From: Runella defluvii
GTDB taxonomy: Bacteria > Bacteroidota > Bacteroidia > Cytophagales > Spirosomataceae
Length of the DNA stretch: 64,000 nt
Reading direction: 5' to 3'
Assembly: GCF_014195535.1 (NCBI RefSeq)
Contig: NZ_JACIBY010000008.1
Location: 124,001-188,000, forward strand
Shown: positions 33,208 to 42,082 of the stretch, piece after piece
Position numbering within the stretch: position 1 is the stretch's first letter
Layout: the number at the start of each line of letters is the position of its first letter
Program-made: the position numbers and the translations under genes
Notes under the pieces: generated by a model
The model's database searches: none
What the model saw: only the letters and a program-made list of their open reading frames with translations
What the model was told of the DNA's origin: nothing

Positions 33208-34074
33208 CTACCTAAGGGGGTTCGTTTTTCGAAAGGCCAAGGGGGACTGACCCATTTGCCGCCTGAAAGTTTGGTGAAAATTAGACAAGTTATGAAACCC
33301 ACATTCGAGCCCAATCTGGGCTACACTCAGCTCGGAGGTAGTCAGAAGTTTGCAAGCATGGTTGATTTTGAGGTGATTAAGGTATTCGATGTACGTTTTT
33401 TTTGTCCGTTTTTTGAAGTAACGACAAAAGGCAGGCACCGTCAAATGGGCGACATCGGCGATGGTTTCGAGCGAAATTTCCTCTTGAAAATGGGCCAACG
33501 TAAATTCTAAAATACGTTTCATCCGTTCGGTTTCTGAGTCGTCGATGGTAAGGCGATACGTAGGGCTTGCCAGCGACCGAAAGGGGGTTTGAGTGGCAAG
33601 CTGCAATAAAATGTCGAGCAAAGCCACCAACCGAAAGCCTTCCGTAAGGGTAGGAAGTTGGAGGAGTTTTTGGTGAAGGGTGGGGGAGATGGCGCTAAAA
33701 ACAAGGCCACTTTCTGATTTTAGAAGCAAAGAACGAATGGATTTAAAATCAGGGACTTTGTTGATAAAGTCGTTGACCCACTGCGGCGGAAATTGAACAA
33801 CGACGGCTTGGGCGGTCAGCTTAGAATTCTGTTGGTAAAATTCGACGGAGTTGCGCCAAAAATGCGGAACGTGGGCGCCTAACAGTACTAAATCGCCTGC
33901 GTCGAAAGCCTCGATGCTATCGGCTACGAAACGCTGTCCAGCGCCCTGAATGATGTAAGTAAGTTCAAATTCGGGGTGATAATGCCAGGGCGCGTCGAAA
34001 TAGGGACGCTCAAACGCCCTAACGAGAAAAGAGGAGGTATGTTCAAACGTCAGTTGTTCAAGCAGCGGTCGCAT
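33208..34074 (-). CDS. AraC-family transcription regulator with cupin sensor domain (288 aa)
   Basis: Predicted one-component regulator. The N-terminal cupin (about 10-130) has the HYHPEFELTYI motif, as in small-molecule-sensing AraC proteins; the C-terminal AraC domain has two helix-turn-helix units (about 185-285; ISLETIADVAHLTVPAFCRYFKKRTKKTYIEYL, then VAQIGLECGFHNLSNFHQTFRRQMGQSP), both given as typical positions. It is divergent from the PhyH-type dioxygenase gene 143 bp away, the usual arrangement for an AraC regulator and its target, so that gene is the likely target (inference). Confidence 0.92.
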   Translation of the reverse strand: MRPLLEQLTFEHTSSFLVRAFERPYFDAPWHYHPEFELTYIIQGAGQRFVADSIEAFDAGDLVLLGAHVPHFWRNSVEFYQQNSKLTAQAVVVQFPPQWVNDFINKVPDFKSIRSLLLKSESGLVFSAISPTLHQKLLQLPTLTEGFRLVALLDILLQLATQTPFRSLASPTYRLTIDDSETERMKRILEFTLAHFQEEISLETIADVAHLTVPAFCRYFKKRTKKTYIEYLNHLKINHACKLLTTSELSVAQIGLECGFHNLSNFHQTFRRQMGQSPLAFRKTNPLR

Positions 34075-34161
34075 ATAAAATGTAGAATATTGCTTTTTTA
34101 TTTTAAAATAAGCAACAATAAGAGTTAAAATACTACATTAATTGGCTAAAAAACAGAATTT

Positions 34162-34188
34162 TTGAAATTCAACGAATACGGTACTTTG
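34162..34188 (+). promoter_or_regulatory. Possible promoter of the PhyH-type gene
   Basis: TTG (34162-34164) and TACTTTG (34182-34188), 17 bp apart; the -7 box is one T short of TAnnTTTG. It lies 30 bases before the ATG at 34218, in the AraC/PhyH divergent region. Weak match. Confidence 0.35.
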
Positions 34189-34217
34189 CATCATCAAACA
34201 ACGCAATCGAAACGTAT

Positions 34218-35036
34218 ATGCAAAAGTCAGCCTTACTCGAAGAATTATCAACTCCCTATGCTGTACCTGCCGAAGCAGTGGCATTTTACCGCGAAAATGG
34301 TTACGTAAAGCTTAAAAATGTGCTCAGCGCCGAGGCGATTGCGTATTACGGGGAAATCATTACGGATTTGGTTTTTAAGCTCAACAAACTCACCAAACCC
34401 ATGGAAGAGCGAACTACCTACGAAAAAGCTTTTCTACAGATTATGAACCTTTGGCGGGAAGATGAAACCGCGAAAGAATTTGTGTTTTCAAAGCGTTTGG
34501 CGCAAATCGCCGCCGATTTGATGGAAGTAGAGGGGGTGCGTTTGTACCACGACCAAGCCCTTTATAAAGAGCCAAGTGGCGGCATCACTCCTTGGCACGC
34601 TGATCAGTTTTACTGGCCTTTGGCTTCGCCCAAAACTGTCACGGTTTGGATACCGCTGCAAGCGACGCCCTTGGAAATGGGGCCGTTGGCATTTGCCGAA
34701 AAAAGTCAGTTGGTCGAAATCGGGCGGGACGTGGAAATCAGCGATGAAAGCGAAGCCCTGATGCAACAATCGCTTACGCAGTTTTCGCTCCATGAAACGC
34801 CGTTTGATTTGGGCGAAGTAAGCTACCACGCGGGTTGGTTGTTTCACCGTGCGGGTGCCAACGTCTCTGGCAAAGCCCGTAAAGTGATGACGATGATTTA
34901 TATGGATAAAGACCAGCAAATAATGGCGCCAAAGAACAGTTATCAAAAAGCAGATTGGGAAACGTGGTTGGCGTCGGCACCCGTTGGTAGTAAACCTGAA
35001 AGCTACTTAAATCCAATTTTGTTTAGTCATTCATAA
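34218..35036 (+). CDS. Phytanoyl-CoA dioxygenase (PhyH) family protein (272 aa)
   Basis: Predicted Fe(II)/2-oxoglutarate-dependent oxygenase. The iron site is visible: His127-x-Asp129 in WHADQFYW and the distal His210 in WLFHRAG; Arg222 or a near residue would bind 2-oxoglutarate. The length fits the family and no signal peptide is present, so it is cytoplasmic. The substrate cannot be told. It is divergent from the AraC regulator, which likely controls it. Confidence 0.88.
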   Translation: MQKSALLEELSTPYAVPAEAVAFYRENGYVKLKNVLSAEAIAYYGEIITDLVFKLNKLTKPMEERTTYEKAFLQIMNLWREDETAKEFVFSKRLAQIAADLMEVEGVRLYHDQALYKEPSGGITPWHADQFYWPLASPKTVTVWIPLQATPLEMGPLAFAEKSQLVEIGRDVEISDESEALMQQSLTQFSLHETPFDLGEVSYHAGWLFHRAGANVSGKARKVMTMIYMDKDQQIMAPKNSYQKADWETWLASAPVGSKPESYLNPILFSHS

Positions 35037-35064
35037 AGTAACGTCAGAGACGTTAGGCCGTGTG

Positions 35065-35087
35065 CGTCCCGACTTCAAGTCGGGACG
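35065..35087. repeat. Palindrome between PhyH-type and ComF-type genes
   Basis: CGTCCCGAC-TTCAA-GTCGGGACG is a perfect 9-bp hairpin; the complementarity extends through the loop almost fully. It is framed by AAAGTAACG (from about 35036) and CGTAACTTT (about 35091-35099), nearly complementary with one mismatch. It may terminate the PhyH transcript, or be another dispersed palindromic unit. Confidence 0.55.
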
Positions 35088-35137
35088 AGCCGTAACTTTC
35101 AGGCTGGTTTGAAGTCAAAAAGAAAAGACATGAAACC

Positions 35138-35836
35138 ATGAACGTACTTCTTCGCCTCTGGAACGATTTACTTGATTTATTTTACCCCAATACCTGCTGC
35201 GCTTGCACCACGCCGTTGGTCGGAAACGAAGCATGTCTTTGTACTTCATGCCGCCTGACATTGCCTCGCTCACAGTCACACACCCTCTTCACGCCTGAAC
35301 TGGCCAACAAATTTGCGGGAAAAGTGGCGGTTTCTTTCGTTTATACTTTCTTGAAATTTGAAAAAGGAGGCAAAGTTCAGCGTTTGCTGCACCAGTTGAA
35401 GTACAAAAATCGTCCTGAAGTGGGGCAGGTGATAGGACGGCTTTACGGCGAGGAACTTCGGGCGGGAGACGTCCAAAAGCAAATTGATTTGTTGTTGCCC
35501 GTTCCCCTTCACCCCCGTAAAAAAGCACAACGAGGCTACAACCAAAGTGATATGTTTGCCGAAGGACTGTCGGAAACCTTGGGTGTTCCGTGGTCGGCGG
35601 AGGTGCTGGCGAGGGCGCAATTTACCTCCACCCAAACCCGAAAAACCCGCTTAGAACGCTTTGAAAACGTATCGGGGATTTTTGAGGTAGTTCGTCCTGC
35701 GGAAGTACTAGGAAAACGAATTGCGATTGTGGACGATGTCGTTACCACGGGTTCTACACTCGAATCGGCCGTGGCGACTTTGCTTGAGAACGGTGCTAAT
35801 GAGGTTTCGGTGATTACGATAGCGGCGGCGTATTAA
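35138..35836 (+). CDS. ComF-type phosphoribosyltransferase-like protein (232 aa)
   Basis: Member of the ComF/GntX family, linked to DNA uptake (natural competence) in other bacteria. An N-terminal Cys-rich zinc-binding part (CCACTTPLVG...CLCTSC) is followed by a phosphoribosyltransferase fold with LLPVPLHPRKKAQRGYNQ and the PRPP loop IAIVDDVVTTGSTL. Full length. The final codons overlap the end of the convergent reductase gene by 4 bp. Function in this organism is inferred from the family. Confidence 0.9.
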   Translation: MNVLLRLWNDLLDLFYPNTCCACTTPLVGNEACLCTSCRLTLPRSQSHTLFTPELANKFAGKVAVSFVYTFLKFEKGGKVQRLLHQLKYKNRPEVGQVIGRLYGEELRAGDVQKQIDLLLPVPLHPRKKAQRGYNQSDMFAEGLSETLGVPWSAEVLARAQFTSTQTRKTRLERFENVSGIFEVVRPAEVLGKRIAIVDDVVTTGSTLESAVATLLENGANEVSVITIAAAY

Positions 35837-36456
35837 GGTTTTTTTGCCAGTTTGTATTTTATATGGGTTGTTAGATGGGAGGGTATTACTTCTTGGATGT
35901 GAAGGTCATATTTGTCTTTATCAATACCATCAAAAAGGCGAATCCCACTGCCTAGAAAAACGGGTGCAATATGAATAAAGAATTCATCCACAAGTCCAGC
36001 ATTTAGAAATTGTTGAATCGTGTTTGCACCGCCTTGTATTCTTATGTCTTTTCCTTTTGCTGATTGTTTTGCTTTTTCCAGCGCACTTTCTATGCCATCA
36101 TTTATAAAGTAAAAAGAGGTTGTCCCTTCTTGAATCCAAGGGGGGCGTTTTTCGTTTGTTAACACATAAACGTCCGCTTTATACAGGTCATTGGGCCAAC
36201 TAGCTTCTCCTTCCTCAAACATACGTTTACCCATTATAAATGCACCCGTTCGTTCAATAGTTTCTCTTATAAACTTTCCGTCAAGGCCATCTTCTTTCCC
36301 TCCCTCAAACCCTAGGTACTCCCAAAAAGCTTTTTGATTAAACATCCACGAATGAATTTGTCCCGAAACCCCACCCATAGGATTTTTAGGGCTTCTGTTA
36401 TCTCCTGCGAAAAATCCATCAAGAGATATTCCGCTATCGAAAATTATTTTGCTCAT
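35833..36456 (-). CDS. Dihydrofolate reductase / RibD C-terminal family protein (207 aa)
   Basis: Predicted NADPH-dependent reductase of the DHFR/RibD-C fold (KIIFDSGISLDGFFAG, GAFIMGKRMFEEGEASW, IRIQGGANTIQQFLNAGLVDEFFIHIAPVFLGSG are its family motifs, quoted separately). The frame extends upstream to 36504, but ATG 36456 begins the conserved strand and is preferred; it also fits the promoter. Such stand-alone proteins are common and their substrates are mostly unknown. The gene is monocistronic, with a consensus promoter and a perfect operator-like inverted repeat at 36496-36543. Confidence 0.85.
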   Translation of the reverse strand: MSKIIFDSGISLDGFFAGDNRSPKNPMGGVSGQIHSWMFNQKAFWEYLGFEGGKEDGLDGKFIRETIERTGAFIMGKRMFEEGEASWPNDLYKADVYVLTNEKRPPWIQEGTTSFYFINDGIESALEKAKQSAKGKDIRIQGGANTIQQFLNAGLVDEFFIHIAPVFLGSGIRLFDGIDKDKYDLHIQEVIPSHLTTHIKYKLAKKP

Positions 36457-36495
36457 GTTTTTTCTTGGTTTAGATGGTTGTTCGCAGTTAAAATA

Positions 36496-36543
36496 CGAAA
36501 CCAATTAATTGCAAATGTATGTGCAGCTAATTGGTTTCGCAAA
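36496..36543 (-). promoter_or_regulatory. Promoter plus operator-like inverted repeat of the DHFR-like gene
   Basis: Minus strand: TTTG (36540-36543), a 20-bp spacer, TACATTTG (36512-36519), both exact to consensus; start point near 36505. A perfect 12-bp inverted repeat, CGAAACCAATTA (36496-36507) and TAATTGGTTTCG (36528-36539), 20 bp apart, brackets the -7 box and covers the start point and half the spacer: the position expected of a repressor operator. Confidence 0.7.
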
Positions 36544-36667
36544 TTTGTTGGTGTTTTTTTAGGGGGAATTGCTAATAAATGGTTGTATTGACGGAGTAGC
36601 CTGCATCGCAGTTTATTGGGTCAATACTTGTTAGACTGAGTGAAATACGCGCAATGAATTACCCTAT

Positions 36668-38269
36668 TTATTCTTTCCCACCACGCTTTCTATCTGCTTC
36701 AACAAAACGTATCAACTCCTCCGCAATGGAGCGCTGTGCATCGGTGGAGAGATGCACGCCATCGGTTGTTTTGGCCTCAAACCCTACCGAAAGCGAAGAA
36801 AAAGTATCCAAAATAAGCAAGTGGCGTTCGGTGGCCAATTGCCGTAAAAACTGATTCAAGCGTCGCACACACTCATTGCCACCTTCGTACTTAGCAATCG
36901 CCTTGGTATGATCAATGGGCGGCGGAGTCATTAAAATAAGACGTGTTTTGTGAGGGGCGTACAATTTACTGCTCTGAAGTTTGTCCAATAAGGCTTGGTA
37001 GTTCTTCTTTACTACTTCAAAATCAGCGGCAAAAATGGCTTTACAGTCGTTGGTGCCCAGCGCAATCGTAATATAGTCGAAAGGCTCTTGGTAGTTTTTA
37101 GCCGAAGCCATCTGTACCAATGAATCCAAGTTGCGCAAAGTGTTGAGCTTGGGGTTATCAAGGTTATTAAATCCAACCGTATTGCCCGAAATCGAGTAGT
37201 TGACGATGTTACTAAACGGAAGTGTCCCCACCAACTGATTTACCCAGCTATTGGGCGGTTGTTCATTGGAAGCTCCAATCGCTAGCAACCGCATCGAGGT
37301 TGGGTTTGCTTTTTGTCCTTGCACGGGGATAAGCCCCAACGCTACTTGGGTCAATTGCTCGTGGGTACCATCAAAAATTCTGAGGCCGACATTGCCCGAT
37401 TTTTTCTGTACATACAGCTTTCGACCTTCCAAAAATGGCCCCGATACGTGGGATAACTGTCGCTGACTTAGGAGGGTAATGATCTCTTTGTCAGTGACTT
37501 TGTCTTTGTTGCGTTTGGCAAGTTTATTGTAAAACTGAATGGATTGAGTAATGGGAACTGAGCCCGTGTACCCGTCGTTGACACCCGTGTAAATAAACAA
37601 CTCGCTAGGGCGGTTTTTGATGGTATCAAACAGCGGAGAGCGGCTGCGCATTTCGGTAACAGTAGGCGTTCCGTTGTCGGATGTACTTTTCAAGATTTGT
37701 CCCGCATAGGCTAGGTTACGGCGAGACGTTTCGTGGTACCAACTCTCAAGGTCGGAAATAGGTACCCAAGCCGAAAATGATTTAACAGGCAACTTTAAAC
37801 GACTGTAACACAGTAAAGTAGCGTATCCACCCCCCGACACCCCAACGATATGCACTTCGCTGGGGTCGATGCGTTCGGTCTTGAGTAAATGTTGGATGAT
37901 GTCCTCAATATCGCTGATAACCAGCTTACTGCCAGTGGCTTCTTTGCGGTTGTTTGGCCCTCTAAAATCGGGATGGACATAATAATAACCCTTTTCAACT
38001 ACCTTAAAAACCAAAGGGTCAAGCTGGGTATAGTCGCCGCTCCACGTATGTAGGCTGACGATTAAAGGCCGCTTTTCGGACGGGTTGGTGGGCGCAAAAA
38101 AGAGAGCTTTTTGTTCGGCTCCGTCAACGCTACTTTTTACCGAAATCTCTTTGACTCCTTCGGGCCATTTTTTCTTTTGCGTGTCATCCCAAGCTGTTTG
38201 AGCCATTCCGTTCAAGCAAAACGCCAATAAAAGAAGAGGAGAAAAAAGCGAATTTAATAAAAGCTTCAT
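36668..38269 (-). CDS. Exported alpha/beta-hydrolase - SGNH hydrolase fusion (533 aa)
   Basis: A signal peptide (about 1-23, ending GMAQ) precedes two esterase-type domains. The first (about 30-305) is a prolyl-oligopeptidase-like alpha/beta hydrolase with Ser145 in GVSGGG, Asp232 in GVNDGYTG and His303 in DGTHEQ as likely triad. The second (about 325-530) is an SGNH/GDSL hydrolase: Ser334 in IGASNE, Gly in SISGNT, Asn in LGTND (405-408), and Asp503/His506 in DGVHLS. Both look complete. Such proteins usually act as deacetylases or esterases of glycans or other surface compounds. Last gene of operon 1, 32 bp after the cyanophycinase-like gene. Substrate unknown. Confidence 0.85.
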   Translation of the reverse strand: MKLLLNSLFSPLLLLAFCLNGMAQTAWDDTQKKKWPEGVKEISVKSSVDGAEQKALFFAPTNPSEKRPLIVSLHTWSGDYTQLDPLVFKVVEKGYYYVHPDFRGPNNRKEATGSKLVISDIEDIIQHLLKTERIDPSEVHIVGVSGGGYATLLCYSRLKLPVKSFSAWVPISDLESWYHETSRRNLAYAGQILKSTSDNGTPTVTEMRSRSPLFDTIKNRPSELFIYTGVNDGYTGSVPITQSIQFYNKLAKRNKDKVTDKEIITLLSQRQLSHVSGPFLEGRKLYVQKKSGNVGLRIFDGTHEQLTQVALGLIPVQGQKANPTSMRLLAIGASNEQPPNSWVNQLVGTLPFSNIVNYSISGNTVGFNNLDNPKLNTLRNLDSLVQMASAKNYQEPFDYITIALGTNDCKAIFAADFEVVKKNYQALLDKLQSSKLYAPHKTRLILMTPPPIDHTKAIAKYEGGNECVRRLNQFLRQLATERHLLILDTFSSLSVGFEAKTTDGVHLSTDAQRSIAEELIRFVEADRKRGGKE

Positions 38270-38301
38270 TGCGGTGGGTGAGTGTCGTGTAAAGTTAGTG
38301 C

Positions 38302-39222
38302 TTAACGATTGGGAGCGGTAGTGTTTCTTCTATTTTCTTGAATAACTTTTCGTTGTTGTAAATCATACTTTTGGCCGCTGCTCAACAAAATAAAAGGCCC
38401 ATTGGAAGCGGTGTGGTCTTCGTTATTGTTGACCACGTGAGAAGCACCTTTACCGATTATCGTTTGGTAATCATAGACGGCCACGTACGTTTTTCCAACG
38501 ACTTCGAAGGTATCTTTTTGTACCAAAACGGCAGTGGATTCGTCCAAGCCAAGACCAATCAAATCGGGCGATTGACGAATAAAATCCACCAAATCAAACT
38601 GGCGGTTTCGACGAAGTAAGTGCTGGTCGATGGCCGAATTTTTGAGAAAACCCAGTCCTTGGGTATGGTCTCCAACCAAGATATGAGGGCCTTTGGTGTC
38701 GCCGCGCCACAAAAACGACCCTTGAATACTCGCCCCCGCTGACGTACCCGCAATGACCCCGCCGCGCTCCAATACCTCGTTGAAAGCTTGGTGCGTAAGC
38801 GTATTGAGGTAGGAATCTGCAATGCGCCACTGACGTCCACCCACAAAAAAAACGCCCGTCGCCTGACGGAGCGACGCGACAAACGCCTCACTGTTGGCCT
38901 CTTTGAGGTTTTTGGTGTGGAGTAATGTCACTTGCGAAGCGCCCGTTTGTCTTTTTACCAGTTCTACGTGCGACGGACTCAAGGCCGCCGAATCTCCCGC
39001 TGCCGCAGTTACTACCACTAACTTTGCTTTCTCTTTTCCACCTGCCAATTCAATGAATTTTGCCCAAATTTCGGGGGGAATCGTGCCGCCGCCAATGATG
39101 AGCAACGCGCCTTTTTCGGGGCCGTGGCGCGTGATAGTTTTTTCGTTGATGGTAATGGGCGTTTGGGCAATGAGGGTAAACGGCAGAAAAAATACCAAAA
39201 GGATGCGTAATAGGTGTTTCAT
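38302..39222 (-). CDS. Exported cyanophycinase-like peptidase, S51 family (306 aa)
   Basis: Homologue of cyanophycinase, a serine peptidase that releases beta-Asp-Arg from multi-Arg-poly-Asp. A signal peptide (about 1-20) shows that this one is exported. Family marks are IIGGG, VVVTAAAGDSA, GVFFVGGRQWR and the nucleophile box GTSAGA with Ser161; GLGLDESTAVLV follows. The start codon overlaps the stop of the FAD oxidoreductase (ATGA). The operon's SusC/SusD pair, amidohydrolase and amino-acid permease would fit use of a peptide or amide polymer, but S51 members also have other substrates. Confidence 0.87.
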   Translation of the reverse strand: MKHLLRILLVFFLPFTLIAQTPITINEKTITRHGPEKGALLIIGGGTIPPEIWAKFIELAGGKEKAKLVVVTAAAGDSAALSPSHVELVKRQTGASQVTLLHTKNLKEANSEAFVASLRQATGVFFVGGRQWRIADSYLNTLTHQAFNEVLERGGVIAGTSAGASIQGSFLWRGDTKGPHILVGDHTQGLGFLKNSAIDQHLLRRNRQFDLVDFIRQSPDLIGLGLDESTAVLVQKDTFEVVGKTYVAVYDYQTIIGKGASHVVNNNEDHTASNGPFILLSSGQKYDLQQRKVIQENRRNTTAPNR

Positions 39223-40658
39223 TGGGGAGTGGTTAGGTTAAAAATGTCTTTAAGGACTTGTTTGGCGGCGTGGTATCCGCTCATTCCGTGAACGCCTCCG
39301 CCTGGTGGGGTAGAGGCAGAACAAAGATACAAACCTTTGGTGGAGGTACGATAAGGTGACCAACGTAAAGCGGGGCGCGTAAAAAGTTGGTCAAACGTGA
39401 CGGCCCCCCCGTTGATGTCTCCCCCGATGTAATTGGCGTTATATTCTTCCAATTGGGCGGTATGGAAGGTGTTTTTTGCCAAAATTCGCTCTCGAAACCC
39501 TGGCGCAAACCGTTCAATTTGGTTCTCAATTGCCTCGGTCATGTCTTTGGTCGAACCGTTCGGGACGTGGCAATACCCCCAAAGCGTATGTTTCCCCTCG
39601 GGTGCGCGTGTTGTGTCGAACAAACTTTGTTGGGCTAGTAACACAAAAGGTTTTTCGGGGTGTTCTCCTTTCCAAGTGGCTCGTTCAGAAGCGGTTATTT
39701 CTTGGATGGTATTTCCCAAATGAAGTGTTCCTGCCAATCGCGCATCCCTCGACGTAAACGGCACAGGCCCATCCAATGCCCAATCTACTTTGAAAACCCC
39801 CATACCGTAGCGGTATTTTTCGAGCTGCCAACGGTAGATGGAAGAAAAGGTATGCCCAGCGATTTGGAGGAGCTGACGCGGAGTAATATCAAATAAAACC
39901 GCTTTTGACGAGGGTAATTGCGACAAAGAGGTCACCTGAAAGTTTCTCTCTACTTTTCCGCCCAACGCTTCAAAATAATCCCCCAACGAATTGGCAATTT
40001 GTTGGCTCCCTCCCTTGGGAATGGGCCACCCGCCGAGGTGCGCGGCGGTCATCAGCACCAAACCAATGGCCGAAGTAGTAGGTTGTTCAAGCGGCAAAAT
40101 TGAATGAGCGGCCATACCTGACCAGAGGGCTTGAGCCGAGGGTGTCTTAAATTTTTTGGCCAGCCAAGTAGCGGGTTGCAGGGCCGAAAGCCCAAATTGA
40201 GCCAATTCGATGGGTTTTTCGGGAAACCGTAAAGGCCCCAAAATAGCGGGTATCAACGTGTCCCACTGCTGTTTGAGGGGTTTGATTAACGTTTTGTACG
40301 TCGTTTCATCACTCCCCAGCAGCGCGGCTGTTTCTTCCAAATGCCGAGTAAGCACGGCCGACGTACCATTGTCGAACGGATGAGCGGCGGCAATGGGAGC
40401 GTGCACAAATTCAAGCCCGTGGTTTTGCAGTGGCAACGACTTAAAAAAAGGCGAAGCCAATGCCATCGGATGAATGGCCGAGCAGATGTCGTGGTGAAAG
40501 CCTGGTAAGGTAAGTTCGGCGGTGCGCATTCCTCCTCCAAGGGTACTTTTGGCCTCGACCAACAGTACCGAAAGCCCTGCTCGTTGGAGGGTAATGGCGG
40601 CCGCAAGCCCGTTGGGCCCCGAACCTACTACGATGGCGTCAAAGTCTGTATGAGGCAT
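39219..40658 (-). CDS. FAD-dependent oxidoreductase, phytoene-dehydrogenase/PYROXD2-like (479 aa)
   Basis: Predicted cytoplasmic flavoprotein. The start at ATG 40658 is chosen because the dinucleotide fold follows at once (DAIVVGSGPNGLAAAITLQRAG, quoted in full only by ends: DAIVVGSG to TLQRAG) and the longer frame would run into the permease gene. The C-terminal FAD region is LYLCSASTPPGGGVHGMSG. This branch is annotated as phytoene-dehydrogenase-related, but no carotenoid gene is nearby, so a role in the operon's catabolic route is more likely than pigment synthesis. Spacing: 13 bp after the permease gene, 4-bp overlap with the cyanophycinase-like gene. Confidence 0.85.
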   Translation of the reverse strand: MPHTDFDAIVVGSGPNGLAAAITLQRAGLSVLLVEAKSTLGGGMRTAELTLPGFHHDICSAIHPMALASPFFKSLPLQNHGLEFVHAPIAAAHPFDNGTSAVLTRHLEETAALLGSDETTYKTLIKPLKQQWDTLIPAILGPLRFPEKPIELAQFGLSALQPATWLAKKFKTPSAQALWSGMAAHSILPLEQPTTSAIGLVLMTAAHLGGWPIPKGGSQQIANSLGDYFEALGGKVERNFQVTSLSQLPSSKAVLFDITPRQLLQIAGHTFSSIYRWQLEKYRYGMGVFKVDWALDGPVPFTSRDARLAGTLHLGNTIQEITASERATWKGEHPEKPFVLLAQQSLFDTTRAPEGKHTLWGYCHVPNGSTKDMTEAIENQIERFAPGFRERILAKNTFHTAQLEEYNANYIGGDINGGAVTFDQLFTRPALRWSPYRTSTKGLYLCSASTPPGGGVHGMSGYHAAKQVLKDIFNLTTPQ

Positions 40659-40671
40659 GGTTCTGAACTTT

Positions 40672-42078
40672 TTACTTTTTAACCCAATAATAAACAGGAA
40701 CGCCCAACCCCGCAATGATAAGCCCGGGCCACGTGTAGGTGGGTTTGTAAATGATTAACAAGGTACAAAACGCCAGTCCCATTAAAATGTAAATAGCAGG
40801 CAAAATAGGGTAACCCCAAGCTTTGTAGGGGCGGTCGAGGGTGGGTTCTTTTTTGCGTAGAACGTAGATAGCGGCTATCGTCAATACGTAAAAAATGACA
40901 ACCACAAACGAAATCATGTCGAGCAAATCGCCGTAGCGACCGCTCAGGCTCAGCGCTACCGCCACCAAAAACTGCAACCAAAGAGCATATTCGGGTACGG
41001 CATTTTTGTTGAGTTCGCCCGTTTTGTTGAAAAAGAGGCCATCTTGCGCCATGCTGTAATACACCCTTGCCCCCGCTAAAATCATTCCGTTGGCACAACC
41101 AAAGGAAGAAATCAGGATTAAAATCGCAATAACGGCCGTGCCACTTGCCCCAAAAATAGCCTGTGCGGCCACGATTCCAACGCGGTCTTTTTCGGGCGTA
41201 CCTAGGGCCTCGATGGGCAACACTGCCGTGAACATGAGGTTGATGGAAACGTAAATGAACGTAACCACGGCGGTTCCTATCAGTAAACTCAACCCAATGT
41301 TTCGTTTGGGGTTTTTGATTTCGCCCGCCACAAAGGTTACGTTGTTCCAAGCGTCGTAACTAATCACCGTTCCGACCAACGCCGCCGCAATGGCTCCCCA
41401 CAGCGCGGGCGTATCGGCATATTGCTCAAAGTTTCCTGCTTTGGTAAGTTGCTGTAAGTGAAAAGGTTCACTCCAGTTTGACTGCCAGATGTCGGGTTTG
41501 AGATAAATAAAACCGAACAGCGTAAGCCCCAATAAACTCAAGAGTTTGGTGCTGGTAAAAATACTTTGAACGATTTTTCCCAGTTTTACTCCTTTGGTAT
41601 TGAGGTACGTCAACAAAAAAAGTAAAACGATGGAAGAGAGCTGAGCAGGTGACACTTTAAAGGAATCACCTAGCTGAAAAGCCACTAAATCTTCGCTGAA
41701 AATAGGAAAAAAATAGGCCAAAAACTTGAAAAATGACACGCAAACGGCTGCAATTGTGCCCGTTTGGATGACGGTAAAAAGACTCCAACCGTAGAGGAAC
41801 GCCACCAAACGGCCGTACGCTTCTTTCAAATACACGTATTGCCCCCCTGCTTTGGGGTACATTCCGCTGAGTTCGCCGTAACTTACGGCTGCCGTTAGGG
41901 TCATAAAACCGCCAATGAGCCAGACGATAATGAGCCAACCCGCCGAGCCGACGTTTCGGGTTACGTCGGCGCTGACGATGAATATCCCCGAGCCAATCAT
42001 GCCGCTCGCAGCGAGCAAAGCCGCATCGACGAGTCCTAGTTCGCGTTTAAATTCAACTTTTTCTTCTTGTTGAGACAT
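40672..42078 (-). CDS. APC-family amino-acid permease (468 aa)
   Basis: Predicted inner-membrane secondary transporter of the amino acid-polyamine-organocation superfamily, about 12 transmembrane helices. TM1 has GMIGSGIFIVSAD, the substrate-binding glycine-rich break; YGELSGMYPKAGGQYVYLKEAYG is the typical loop after TM2 (given by its ends YGELSG and LKEAYG). It starts 4 bp after the monooxygenase gene. In this operon it would import the amino acid or amine freed outside or in the periplasm. Confidence 0.92.
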   Translation of the reverse strand: MSQQEEKVEFKRELGLVDAALLAASGMIGSGIFIVSADVTRNVGSAGWLIIVWLIGGFMTLTAAVSYGELSGMYPKAGGQYVYLKEAYGRLVAFLYGWSLFTVIQTGTIAAVCVSFFKFLAYFFPIFSEDLVAFQLGDSFKVSPAQLSSIVLLFLLTYLNTKGVKLGKIVQSIFTSTKLLSLLGLTLFGFIYLKPDIWQSNWSEPFHLQQLTKAGNFEQYADTPALWGAIAAALVGTVISYDAWNNVTFVAGEIKNPKRNIGLSLLIGTAVVTFIYVSINLMFTAVLPIEALGTPEKDRVGIVAAQAIFGASGTAVIAILILISSFGCANGMILAGARVYYSMAQDGLFFNKTGELNKNAVPEYALWLQFLVAVALSLSGRYGDLLDMISFVVVIFYVLTIAAIYVLRKKEPTLDRPYKAWGYPILPAIYILMGLAFCTLLIIYKPTYTWPGLIIAGLGVPVYYWVKK

Positions 42079-42082
42079 AGGC

